DNA of 64,000 nucleotides from WGMI01 sp041739275 (GTDB lineage: Bacteria > Bacteroidota > Bacteroidia > Flavobacteriales > Schleiferiaceae), in assembly GCA_041739275.1 (NCBI GenBank), contig JBGSOF010000035.1:1-64000 (forward strand). Reading direction: 5' to 3'. Under the pieces are notes generated by a model. It did no database searches. It was not told the origin of the DNA and saw only the letters and a list, made by a program, of their open reading frames with translations. Positions within the stretch are counted from its first letter, which is position 1. Every line of letters starts with the position of its first letter. The position numbers and the translations under genes were made by a program. Below, piece after piece: positions 50,589 to 58,495 of the stretch.

Positions 50589-50704
50589 TGAGCCGAGTCG
50601 TGGTGTTCGATTCACTTCGGTCATTTTTTCGCATTTTCGGAGCTTCTTGTGCTTGGCTTCGCGTTCTATAGCCTCAACTATTCATCATCATTCAAACGAT
50701 CAAA

Positions 50705-51271
50705 ATGGACACTTCAACCCCCGTCGGTCAAGCGCTTAAACGCAGCCGCAATAGCCTAATAATCAAAGGCGCGTTTTGGATTCTCATCGGTTTGCTGGCC
50801 CTCATTTTCAGCAGAACGGTCACCGACTGGATGGTTCGGCTTTTTGGGGTACTCGCAATCGTTTCGGCCATCGCCGGATTCGCAGCCTGGTGGCCGGCGC
50901 GTTCAGAAAAAGTGTCTCGCAGCCTTCTGTTTCAGGCCTTGATAGACCTCGCCATCGGTGCGGTACTGCTGCTGTATCCGCGGGCAACGGACATCATCGG
51001 CATTGTGGTCGGGATCTGGTTGTGCCTGCACTCTTTTTCGGAAATCGAAGCCGGTTTCAAGCTCCGAAAAATGGGAAGTACCGGACGGGGTCGCTTTGCC
51101 TTGGGGGCGCTCTTGCTCGTGCTCGGTGTGGTGATTGCACTCAACCCGGGCCTGGTGCTTCAATCGCTGACTTGGATGATCGCGCTCGGGCTAATTGGGC
51201 TGGGGGCGGCGCTCGTTTTTCTCGGCAGCCGAATGGGAAGGGCGATCGAGAAGTTTCGTCAATCGGCGTAG
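50705..51271 (+). CDS. HdeD-like (DUF308) membrane protein
   Basis: 188 residues with six hydrophobic segments in the repeated pair pattern of DUF308, including WILIGLLALIFSRTVTDWMV and LLVLGVVIALNPGLVLQS. HdeD aids acid resistance in E. coli; here the function is unknown. The 3' end overlaps the convergent NamZ gene by 13 bp. Confidence 0.85.
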   Translation: MDTSTPVGQALKRSRNSLIIKGAFWILIGLLALIFSRTVTDWMVRLFGVLAIVSAIAGFAAWWPARSEKVSRSLLFQALIDLAIGAVLLLYPRATDIIGIVVGIWLCLHSFSEIEAGFKLRKMGSTGRGRFALGALLLVLGVVIALNPGLVLQSLTWMIALGLIGLGAALVFLGSRMGRAIEKFRQSA

Positions 51272-52545
51272 AGCAAATAGCGCCTGCGCTTTTCTTTGAA
51301 TTCTGCGATTTCGGGCTTCCATCTCCGCGCCAAATCCTCGGCATCGGCGCCCGCAATAATGGCCAAGCGAAGCTCGTCGGTACCGGCCAGCTTGTCGAAA
51401 TAACTATTAAAAAATCGGTCTTTGTGGGGGCATTGTCGATACGCGTCCACGAGCCAGAACCAGTAAATCGATCGGTGGATGCTGAGGTAGGCCTCTGAAA
51501 ATGCCCGCAAATCGGCGCCTTGACAGGTCTCGCCCAAATGCGGAGGACTGGGTGCCTCTTTTCGCTTTTTTGGTTTGAACTCAAAACCTTGGGGTTCCAT
51601 CCAAGGAGCGCCGACCACCTGAAATGGATAGTCGGTGCCCCGGCCAATGCTTACGTCGGTGCCCTCAAAAAAGCAGAGCGATGGGTACAGGCGTATGGCT
51701 TGGTCGTTGGGCAAATTCGGAGAAGGCTGCACGGGGAGCGAATACGGCCGTGAATGCGTCCAGCCCTCGCAGCGAACCACTTTGAGTTCTAAGCGGTCTG
51801 AATTCTTGAGCCAACGCTCGCTCAAAGCCATGGAGGCGTACTCTCCGAGGGTCAGGCCGTGGGCTACGGGCACAGGGTGAAGGCCGACGAAGCTCTCGAA
51901 TCCGGGTTTCAGGATGGGCCCGTCTATAAGATCTCCATTGGGGTTGGGACGATCGAGGATCAAAACGGGGATGCCCTGTTCGGCGCAGGCTTCGAGCATA
52001 TAGCTGAGCGTGGAAACATAGGTGTAAAAGCGAGTGCCGACATCTTGCAAATCAAACACCATCAGTTCGATGCCCTTCAGCTGCTCTGCAGTTGGGCGCT
52101 TGTTGACGCCGTAGAGCGAGACAATGGGCAATCCCGAAGAGCGGTCAAAATCGTCTGAAACTTCTTCGCCCGCCGCAGCCTTGGCGCGAAAGCCATGTTC
52201 GGGAGAAAAAACGCGCTCGACCGTGGCTCCATTTTGGATCAAAAAGTCCAAGACATGCATCTCGTCGACCACCGAAGCCTGATTGGCCACCAAGCCGAGC
52301 TTTTTGCCTTCGACCCAGTCGGAATAGGCCTCGAATCGGGCTGCGCCGACCCGCATGGGCACAGTGCGCGCAGAGCTTTCGGGAGGCGCGGTCTCGCCGA
52401 CAATCGCCTTGCGACTTTTGCACGAAGCCAAGACTGCAAGCACCAAGAGCAGCGCAAAAGCGCGGCTGGGCTGAGGCCTATCTTTAACCCCGAGCACCGG
52501 GTGCGAAAAGGCGCGAATCGGGCGAAAATATGCGGTTTGAGGCAT
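51259..52545 (-). CDS. DUF1343 lipoprotein (NamZ-like exo-N-acetylmuramidase)
   Basis: 428 residues from the ATG at 52545, or 412 from GTG 52497, which gives a shorter lipoprotein signal; both reach lipobox LASC. DUF1343 segments are GLVANQASVV, VFSPEHGFR, MVFDLQDVGTRFYTYVSTL, ILDRPNPNGD and VPVAHGLTLGEYA. NamZ enzymes cleave terminal MurNAc from peptidoglycan fragments for recycling. It is probably an envelope lipoprotein. The ATG at 52545 overlaps the divergent permease gene by 16 bp; the GTG start leaves 32 bp between them. Confidence 0.85.
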   Translation of the reverse strand: MPQTAYFRPIRAFSHPVLGVKDRPQPSRAFALLLVLAVLASCKSRKAIVGETAPPESSARTVPMRVGAARFEAYSDWVEGKKLGLVANQASVVDEMHVLDFLIQNGATVERVFSPEHGFRAKAAAGEEVSDDFDRSSGLPIVSLYGVNKRPTAEQLKGIELMVFDLQDVGTRFYTYVSTLSYMLEACAEQGIPVLILDRPNPNGDLIDGPILKPGFESFVGLHPVPVAHGLTLGEYASMALSERWLKNSDRLELKVVRCEGWTHSRPYSLPVQPSPNLPNDQAIRLYPSLCFFEGTDVSIGRGTDYPFQVVGAPWMEPQGFEFKPKKRKEAPSPPHLGETCQGADLRAFSEAYLSIHRSIYWFWLVDAYRQCPHKDRFFNSYFDKLAGTDELRLAIIAGADAEDLARRWKPEIAEFKEKRRRYLLYAD

Positions 52546-53753
52546 TCTTTGCAGCTCGTTTGTCGAGCGGGGGCAATAATACGGTTTCGGGGCGTGCGGA
52601 GCGTATCGGCACTGCGGCTTTGGCCTTGGCCTTGGTGGTGATGCTGATATCGCTGGCGACGGGATTGGGGCTTCAACGCGAAATCGCGGCAAAAATTACA
52701 GGCTTTGGAGGAGATCTCAGCGTGGTCGACTATCCAAAGAGCGACGAAAATGCAGAACCTGTGTCGTGGAGCGACGAACTCGTTGAAGCGCTCAAAGCCC
52801 ATCCTTCGATAGAGCGCTTCCAACCATCGGCGCGCAAACAGGGCCTGCTCAAAACCAACCGAGATTTTGAGGGGGTGCTCTTAAAGGGCATCGATTCGCT
52901 CTACGACACCCAATTCATCGAGCGCTATTTGGTCGACGGTAAGATCCCCACTTTTACAGACTCGACCTACAACGATAGCATTTTACTGAGCAAAGCCCTG
53001 AGCAAGAGGCTCATACTTGGCATCGACAGCGGTTTCTCGGTCTTCTTCATCCGGCAACCTCCCGACCCGCCTTTGATTCGGAATTTTTGGGTGAGCGGCA
53101 TTTACTCGACGGGGATGGAAGAAATCGACTCGAAGTTTATCATTGCCGATCTCAAGCACCTCAGGCGCTTGAACAAGTGGAGCGACGATCAGTCGGGCGA
53201 AATAGAAATCGCGCTCCGCGAGGGCTCGGATGTGGCCCAAGTCGCCGATGAATTGCTGGGGCTGCTGCCCTCCGAAACCGACGTTTGGACCGCGCGCGAC
53301 CGGCACTTGCCCGTGTTTCAATGGCTTGACTTGTTTGATTTGAATATTTACATCATCGTGTTGATTATGACCCTCGTCGGCTTGATCAACACCTTGACTG
53401 CCCTGTTGATTTTTATGCTCGAGCGCAAGCGCAGCATTGGTTTGCTCTTGGCGCTGGGGGCGAATCGATCTCAGATTGCCGGCGCATTTCGTCGGCACGC
53501 ACTGCGCATGGTCGGTCGAGGAATGGCGATAGGCAACGCGGTCGCGCTCGGGCTGTGCGCCCTTCAGTGGCAATTCCGCTGGGCGAAACTCGACCCTGAG
53601 ATTTATTACGTAGACGCGGTGCCCATTGTCTTCGCACCATGGCACATCCTCGGTTTGAATGTGCTGATTTTTGTCGTCGCTTATTTGAGCCTTACCCTGC
53701 CTTTGCGGAGTTTTGTGCGCATCCCTCCTGTCGAAGCACTCAAGGCCTTCTGA
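52530..53753 (+). CDS. LolC/E-like lipoprotein-release ABC permease
   Basis: 407 residues with the FtsX/LolCE layout: one N-terminal span (about 27-50), a large periplasmic MacB-like domain, then three spans after residue 270. It has the segment ALLIFMLERKRSIGLLLALGANRSQI, typical of lipoprotein-release permeases, and PPVEALK at the end. Its ATPase partner is not adjacent. A single LolC/E-type permease, as in other Bacteroidota, is expected to act as a homodimer. Confidence 0.87.
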   Translation: MRFEAFFAARLSSGGNNTVSGRAERIGTAALALALVVMLISLATGLGLQREIAAKITGFGGDLSVVDYPKSDENAEPVSWSDELVEALKAHPSIERFQPSARKQGLLKTNRDFEGVLLKGIDSLYDTQFIERYLVDGKIPTFTDSTYNDSILLSKALSKRLILGIDSGFSVFFIRQPPDPPLIRNFWVSGIYSTGMEEIDSKFIIADLKHLRRLNKWSDDQSGEIEIALREGSDVAQVADELLGLLPSETDVWTARDRHLPVFQWLDLFDLNIYIIVLIMTLVGLINTLTALLIFMLERKRSIGLLLALGANRSQIAGAFRRHALRMVGRGMAIGNAVALGLCALQWQFRWAKLDPEIYYVDAVPIVFAPWHILGLNVLIFVVAYLSLTLPLRSFVRIPPVEALKAF

Positions 53754-53892
53754 GTCCGCACGTTTGAGCATCATTCACAACAATAAGCATCTCGGCTTTG
53801 CGCAATCGCCTCTTTCGGGTGGAAAGCAACCCAAAGAGCCCGGTTCAAGGCCGAAAACCATCGCTAACTTTATCACCTCATTGAATTAAAGC

Positions 53893-55263
53893 ATGCCTGC
53901 AGCCAACGTACATCCAAACATTCTCACGACCATCGGCAACACCCCGCTGATCAAGCTCAACAAGATCGCAGCCGAAATAGACGCCGAGGTCTGGGCCAAA
54001 GTGGAATACTTCAACCCCGGGCACAGCGTCAAAGACCGCATGGCGCTCAAAATGGTCGAAGATGCCGAGCGCGACGGGCGCTTAAAACCGGGGGGAACCA
54101 TTATTGAATGTACCAGCGGCAACACGGGTATGGGTTTGGCTTTGGCGGCTGTGGTGAAAGGATACAAGTTGATTTGCACCTTGAGCGACAAACAGAGCAA
54201 GGAAAAAATGGACATCCTTCGCGCCATGGGTGCCGAAGTTTATGTCTGCCCCACTGCGGTTCCGCCCGATCATCCCGACAGCTATTATTCGGTAGCGCGC
54301 AGGCTAAACGCAGAGATTCCCAATAGTTTCTTCCCCAACCAGTACGACAATCTCAGCAACACCGCGGCACATTTCGAAACCACGGGGCCCGAAATCTGGG
54401 AACAAACCGAAGGCCGCATTACGCACTTCGTGGTCGGAGTGGGCACCGGAGGCACCATTAGCGGAGTGGGTCGCTACTTGAAAGAGCGGAATCCGAACAT
54501 CGAAATTATTGGTGTGGATACCTACGGTTCGGTGTTCAAGAAATATCACGAAACGGGCGAGTTCGACGAAAACGAAATCTACGCCTACATCACTGAAGGA
54601 ATAGGCGAAGACATCTTGCCAAAGAATGTCGACTTTTCGGTAATCGATGTCTTCGAAAAAGTAACCGACCGCGACGGTGCCTTGGCATGCCGGGAACTCG
54701 CCCGAAAAGAAGGTCTGTTTTTGGGATATTCGTGCGGCTCGGCTTTTCAGGGGCTTCGTCAACTCAAGCATCGCTTCAAAAAGGGCGATGTGGTGGTGGT
54801 GCTCTTTCACGACCACGGCAGCCGCTATGTGGGCAAAGTCTACAACGACGATTGGATGCGCGATCGCGGCTTTATCCATCCGAACAACCGCTTGGCGAAA
54901 GACTTTGCAGATGCGCATCGCGGTCTCAAACTCGTGACCATTGGCAGCGGCGAACCCGTGGGAAATGCCATTGCCCTGATGCGCCGTTACGGCATTTCGC
55001 AACTGCCCGTGGTCAAAGACGGCAGCTTTGCGGGCTCTCTCGACGACGCGGGCTTGTTAATGGCCCTGAGCTCAGATTCTGATCTCTTTCAAAAGCGATG
55101 CGAGGAGGTGATGAACAGCCCCTTCCCCGTAGTGGGCCCCATGGCAGACACCGAAGAAATTGTTCGACTCTTCGACAAACAAACCCATGCCGTTTTGGTA
55201 GAACTCGGCGGGGGAGATTTCCACATCATCACGCGTCAAGACCTGATCGGCGCGCTGAGTTAA
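53893..55263 (+). CDS. Cystathionine beta-synthase
   Basis: 456 residues. A PLP domain of the cysteine-synthase fold has the lysine in NPGHSVKDRMAL (Lys47), TSGNTGMG and the phosphate loop GTGGTISG. A C-terminal pair of CBS domains (from about 335) follows. It condenses serine with homocysteine to cystathionine in reverse transsulfuration. A heme-binding N-terminus, as in human CBS, is absent. A plain O-acetylserine sulfhydrylase cannot be excluded, but the tandem CBS domains favour CBS. A -7-like TAACTTTA lies upstream. Confidence 0.9.
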   Translation: MPAANVHPNILTTIGNTPLIKLNKIAAEIDAEVWAKVEYFNPGHSVKDRMALKMVEDAERDGRLKPGGTIIECTSGNTGMGLALAAVVKGYKLICTLSDKQSKEKMDILRAMGAEVYVCPTAVPPDHPDSYYSVARRLNAEIPNSFFPNQYDNLSNTAAHFETTGPEIWEQTEGRITHFVVGVGTGGTISGVGRYLKERNPNIEIIGVDTYGSVFKKYHETGEFDENEIYAYITEGIGEDILPKNVDFSVIDVFEKVTDRDGALACRELARKEGLFLGYSCGSAFQGLRQLKHRFKKGDVVVVLFHDHGSRYVGKVYNDDWMRDRGFIHPNNRLAKDFADAHRGLKLVTIGSGEPVGNAIALMRRYGISQLPVVKDGSFAGSLDDAGLLMALSSDSDLFQKRCEEVMNSPFPVVGPMADTEEIVRLFDKQTHAVLVELGGGDFHIITRQDLIGALS

Positions 55264-55287
55264 TCGACCCGATCGAGAGAGACGCTC

Positions 55288-56025
55288 ATGCTTTGCGGAA
55301 CCCCGACCAACAGGAATCCCGAGCGCATTGTAAGCCTGGTGCCCTCGATTACCGAGTGGCTTTGGGCACTTGAGCTCGAAAACCGCGTGGTGGGGATTAC
55401 GAGGTTCTGCGTTCGTCCACCCGAATGGAGACGCTCCAAGGCGAGCATCGGCGGAACCAAAGATGTCCGCATCGCCGATGTGCTTCGCCTAAAGCCCGAT
55501 CTGGTCCTGGCAAATCGAGAAGAAAACACCCTCGAAGCGGTTCGCGAGCTAACGCACTTCTCGGCGGTTTATCTCTCAGAAATTCATGATTTGCCCTCGG
55601 CGGTCGCAGATCTTTTGGCCATCGGATCGCTTTGCGGACAGGCTCATTTGGCCGAACAAAAATGCTCGGAAATCGAAGAAAACTGGAGGAGCAGAACGCG
55701 GGAGACCCAGCGGTTGCGCTGCGTTTATTTGATTTGGAAAAACCCCTGGATGGCCGCGGGTTCGGGCACATTTATCGACGCCAACCTCAAGAGCCTCGGG
55801 TTGATCAATGTGGTTCAAGACGAACGATATCCGACTCTTTCCATCGATCAAATCGCCCGGTTGAATCCCGATCGAATTTTGTTGTCTTCAGAACCATATC
55901 CGTTTGGTTCAAAAGAAGAGATCGAGCTCTCCAAAATCTTTCAGGGCGTATGCATTCAAAGGGTCGACGGCGAGCGCTTTTCGTGGTACGGAGCCCGCAT
56001 GCTCGATTCCGGTCCTTGGTTTTAA
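55288..56025 (+). CDS. BtuF-like substrate-binding protein without signal peptide
   Basis: 245 residues of the helical-backbone (class III) metal/B12-receptor fold: RIVSLVPSITEWLWAL, ADVLRLKPDLVLANREENT and ARLNPDRILLSSEPYPF. Such proteins normally deliver cobalamin or siderophores to an ABC importer in the periplasm. This one starts at MLCGTPTNRNPERIV with no signal peptide and has no permease or ATPase beside it. It may be cytoplasmic or have a mis-set start. It lies 24 nt after the cystathionine beta-synthase gene. Confidence 0.8.
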   Translation: MLCGTPTNRNPERIVSLVPSITEWLWALELENRVVGITRFCVRPPEWRRSKASIGGTKDVRIADVLRLKPDLVLANREENTLEAVRELTHFSAVYLSEIHDLPSAVADLLAIGSLCGQAHLAEQKCSEIEENWRSRTRETQRLRCVYLIWKNPWMAAGSGTFIDANLKSLGLINVVQDERYPTLSIDQIARLNPDRILLSSEPYPFGSKEEIELSKIFQGVCIQRVDGERFSWYGARMLDSGPWF

Positions 56026-56061
56026 AAAATCTGAACCCCGCTCTGACTTTGAATGGTCATT

Positions 56062-56775
56062 CTAGAGTTTGGGTTTGGGGATGTCGGCTTTGACGCGCTC
56101 TTCGAGCAGCTCTTGCTGGAATGCCCTCAGCAAAATATTCTCGATCAGGCGATCTTCGTCGTCTTCGTCGGGCCGATAAGGTTTCTTGAGATCGATGTCG
56201 TAGTACGAAGCCGTGGCACCATACCAAAAAGCCGTCCATCCACTTCGGTATTCTTTGAGTAAATCGTAAGGCGTCGTCGAGGTTTCTCGGTATACCAGCT
56301 TGCACAAAATTTGACCCTCGGTGCGCGTGAGCTTTCTGAGCTCGGGTTCAAAAGTCTGTTCGAGGTAATCTTGAAACTCGCGCACGTACTTCTTGCGATC
56401 TCTCTTGCGCTTGATTCGCGAGAGTCGCGCATTGAGGGTGTCGAGTTGAGTGCCCGCGAGCACAGCATATGGATAGACCTTCATCACCTTGCGCTTGAGC
56501 AAAAAATAACGCCGGCGCGCCTCGTCGGTATTGAAACTCGGAGAAGCAATCAGCAATACTTCGTCGAGAACCACCAAGGGAATGGTGTCTCTGTCGATAA
56601 TCATGGCTTGCGTAATCGCGCGGTCTTTGTTCTTTCGGATGTAGTCAAAAACAGAATCGGAGGCCGAAACCAGACTGTCTTTGCTCGGTTGTGCCGAGAG
56701 CGAACCAATCGCGCACAGGGCGGCGAAACACACCGAAAATACCTTCAAGACAAAGCCCCTCTTTTGGTTCTCCAC
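56062..56775 (-). CDS. DUF4294 envelope protein
   Basis: 237 residues with an N-terminal signal peptide (core VFSVCFAALCAIGSLSAQ). The mature part is mainly helical and charged: IPLVVLDEVLLIASPSFNTDEARRRYFLLKRKVMKVYPYAVLAGTQ is the DUF4294 core. The family is confined, to my knowledge, to Bacteroidota and has no known function. The ATG at 56775 overlaps accC by 31 bp; TTG at 56748 would give a TTGA junction with the accC stop and a neater signal peptide. Confidence 0.85.
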   Translation of the reverse strand: MENQKRGFVLKVFSVCFAALCAIGSLSAQPSKDSLVSASDSVFDYIRKNKDRAITQAMIIDRDTIPLVVLDEVLLIASPSFNTDEARRRYFLLKRKVMKVYPYAVLAGTQLDTLNARLSRIKRKRDRKKYVREFQDYLEQTFEPELRKLTRTEGQILCKLVYRETSTTPYDLLKEYRSGWTAFWYGATASYYDIDLKKPYRPDEDDEDRLIENILLRAFQQELLEERVKADIPKPKL

Positions 56776-58253
56776 ATCGATTCGGAATGTAGCGGTTTTT
56801 GCACCGCATCTGTTTTTTGAACCCGAGGCGATAGAGCATTTTGAAGCTCGTTTACCACCAAACAGGCGGCGATTTCTTCGATTTCGTCGGGCTTGTTCTC
56901 GAGAACTTCAGGGCTGAAGTAGGTCTCTACAAAATGGGTGTTGAAATCGCCCGAACGAAAAGCGGCATGGTCGATCGCGAAGGCTCCAAAACTCAAGGTG
57001 GTTTCGACCCCCGCAATTCGGTACTCTCTGATGGCTCGGAGCATGCGCTCGATGGCCTCATCTCGGGTGGCCGCGTGCACGCTGAGCTTGGCGATCATGG
57101 GGTCGTAGTGCACCGGCACCTGCATGCCCGGTTCAAAACCGTCGTCGACGCGTATTCCGGGGCCGTCGGGGCGGACGTATTCTTCGAGCCGACCGATGTC
57201 GGGCAGAAAACCCGTTGCGGGGTTCTCGGCATAGACCCGAAGCTCGATCGAGTGGCCTCGAATCGAGAGATCGCCCTGTGAAAATGAAAGCGGTTTTCCT
57301 TCTGCCACGCGAATTTGCTCTCGAACCAGATCGACTCCGGTAATCCACTCCGTTACCGGGTGCTCCACTTGAAGCCGGGTATTCATTTCGAGAAAGTAGA
57401 ACTTGTGGTCTGCATCAAAAATGAACTCGACCGTTCCCGCACCGCGATAATTGCAAGAGCGCGCCACATCGACGGCGGCTTGACCCATTTGAGCCCTGAG
57501 TTCGGGGGTGAGAACCACCGAGGGAGCTTCTTCGATCACCTTTTGATGGCGTCGTTGAATGGAGCACTCACGCTCAAACAAGTGCACCACTCCGCCGTGG
57601 TTGTCGGCCAAGACCTGAATCTCGACGTGTCTTGGAGAGCTGACATACTTCTCGACAAAGACCGATCCGTTTCCGAAGGCCGAAGTGGCTTCGCTTACGG
57701 CCAACTGCATTTGTTCGCGGAAATCTTCTCGGCGGTGCACAATGCGCATCCCCTTACCTCCGCCGCCCGCGGCTGCCTTGATCAAAACGGGAAAACCGAT
57801 ATCGCGAATCAGCGCCTCGGCTTCGTCTATGTTGTGCACTGCGCCGGGTGTGCCCGGAACCAAGGGAACGCCAAATCGCGATGCCGCCTCTTTGGCCGAC
57901 AATTTATCGCCCATGGTCCGAATGGCCTCGGGGGTGGGGCCGATAAAGATCAAGCCGGCCGCCTCTACCTTTTCGGCGAATTCAGCATTCTCGCTCAAAA
58001 AGCCATAACCCGGGTGAATCGCGTCCGCGCCTGCGCTCAATGCCACCTCGACGATGGTGTCCATCCGCAGGTACGATTCCGACGATGCCGCCTTTCCGAT
58101 GCGGTACGCCTTGTCTGCGAATCGGACAAAGGGCGCTTCGCGGTCGGCATCTGAATAAACAGCAACCGTCTCAATTCCCATTTCGCGTGCGGTGCGCATC
58201 ACTCTGAGTGCGATTTCGCCCCGATTGGCGACCAAGAGACTTCGAATTTCCAT
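56745..58253 (-). CDS. accC: Biotin carboxylase (acyl-CoA carboxylase subunit)
   Basis: A 502-residue ATP-grasp enzyme that carboxylates biotin on a carrier protein. It begins LLVANRGEIALRVMRTAREMG. The Gly-rich ATP loop is AAGGGGKGM, and catalytic residues lie in ERECSIQRRHQKVIEEAPS and EMNTRLQVEHPVTE. The tail is about 45 residues longer than E. coli AccC, as in acetyl/propionyl-CoA carboxylase subunits. No BCCP or carboxyltransferase is adjacent. Confidence 0.95.
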   Translation of the reverse strand: MEIRSLLVANRGEIALRVMRTAREMGIETVAVYSDADREAPFVRFADKAYRIGKAASSESYLRMDTIVEVALSAGADAIHPGYGFLSENAEFAEKVEAAGLIFIGPTPEAIRTMGDKLSAKEAASRFGVPLVPGTPGAVHNIDEAEALIRDIGFPVLIKAAAGGGGKGMRIVHRREDFREQMQLAVSEATSAFGNGSVFVEKYVSSPRHVEIQVLADNHGGVVHLFERECSIQRRHQKVIEEAPSVVLTPELRAQMGQAAVDVARSCNYRGAGTVEFIFDADHKFYFLEMNTRLQVEHPVTEWITGVDLVREQIRVAEGKPLSFSQGDLSIRGHSIELRVYAENPATGFLPDIGRLEEYVRPDGPGIRVDDGFEPGMQVPVHYDPMIAKLSVHAATRDEAIERMLRAIREYRIAGVETTLSFGAFAIDHAAFRSGDFNTHFVETYFSPEVLENKPDEIEEIAACLVVNELQNALSPRVQKTDAVQKPLHSESMWRTKRGALS

Positions 58254-58287
58254 GTGTAGAGTTCCGGGCTGGTTGAATTGTAGATTT

Positions 58288-58295
58288 CAAAAGTA
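58288..58295 (-). promoter_or_regulatory. Possible -7 box (TACTTTTG) of accC
   Basis: On the minus strand TACTTTTG fits TAnnTTTG. Nineteen nt upstream is TTTTCG rather than TTTTG, so the -33 element is imperfect. The start would be near 58283, about 30 nt before the ATG at 58253. Confidence 0.5.
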
Positions 58296-58384
58296 AGCCG
58301 AGCGCGGGCTCAGCGAAAAAGGGTCGAAACTGTTAAATAAGCGGCGAATACCTGCAGACTCGAGGAGTGAATGAATTAAGAACT

Positions 58385-58392
58385 TAACTTTG
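58385..58392 (+). promoter_or_regulatory. Possible -7 box (TAACTTTG) of the metalloprotease gene
   Basis: TAACTTTG fits TAnnTTTG and lies 103 nt before the ATG at 58496. No TTG stands 19-21 nt upstream. The long leader shows no structure I recognise. Confidence 0.4.
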
Positions 58393-58495
58393 ATTTTTAA
58401 CTCAATTTTAGAGGTGAATCATCTCCTTTGATTGGGTCATTCGAGGAATTTCGCATTAGAAGAACACGTTCACTCCAGAAACGCACAGCGCACGG

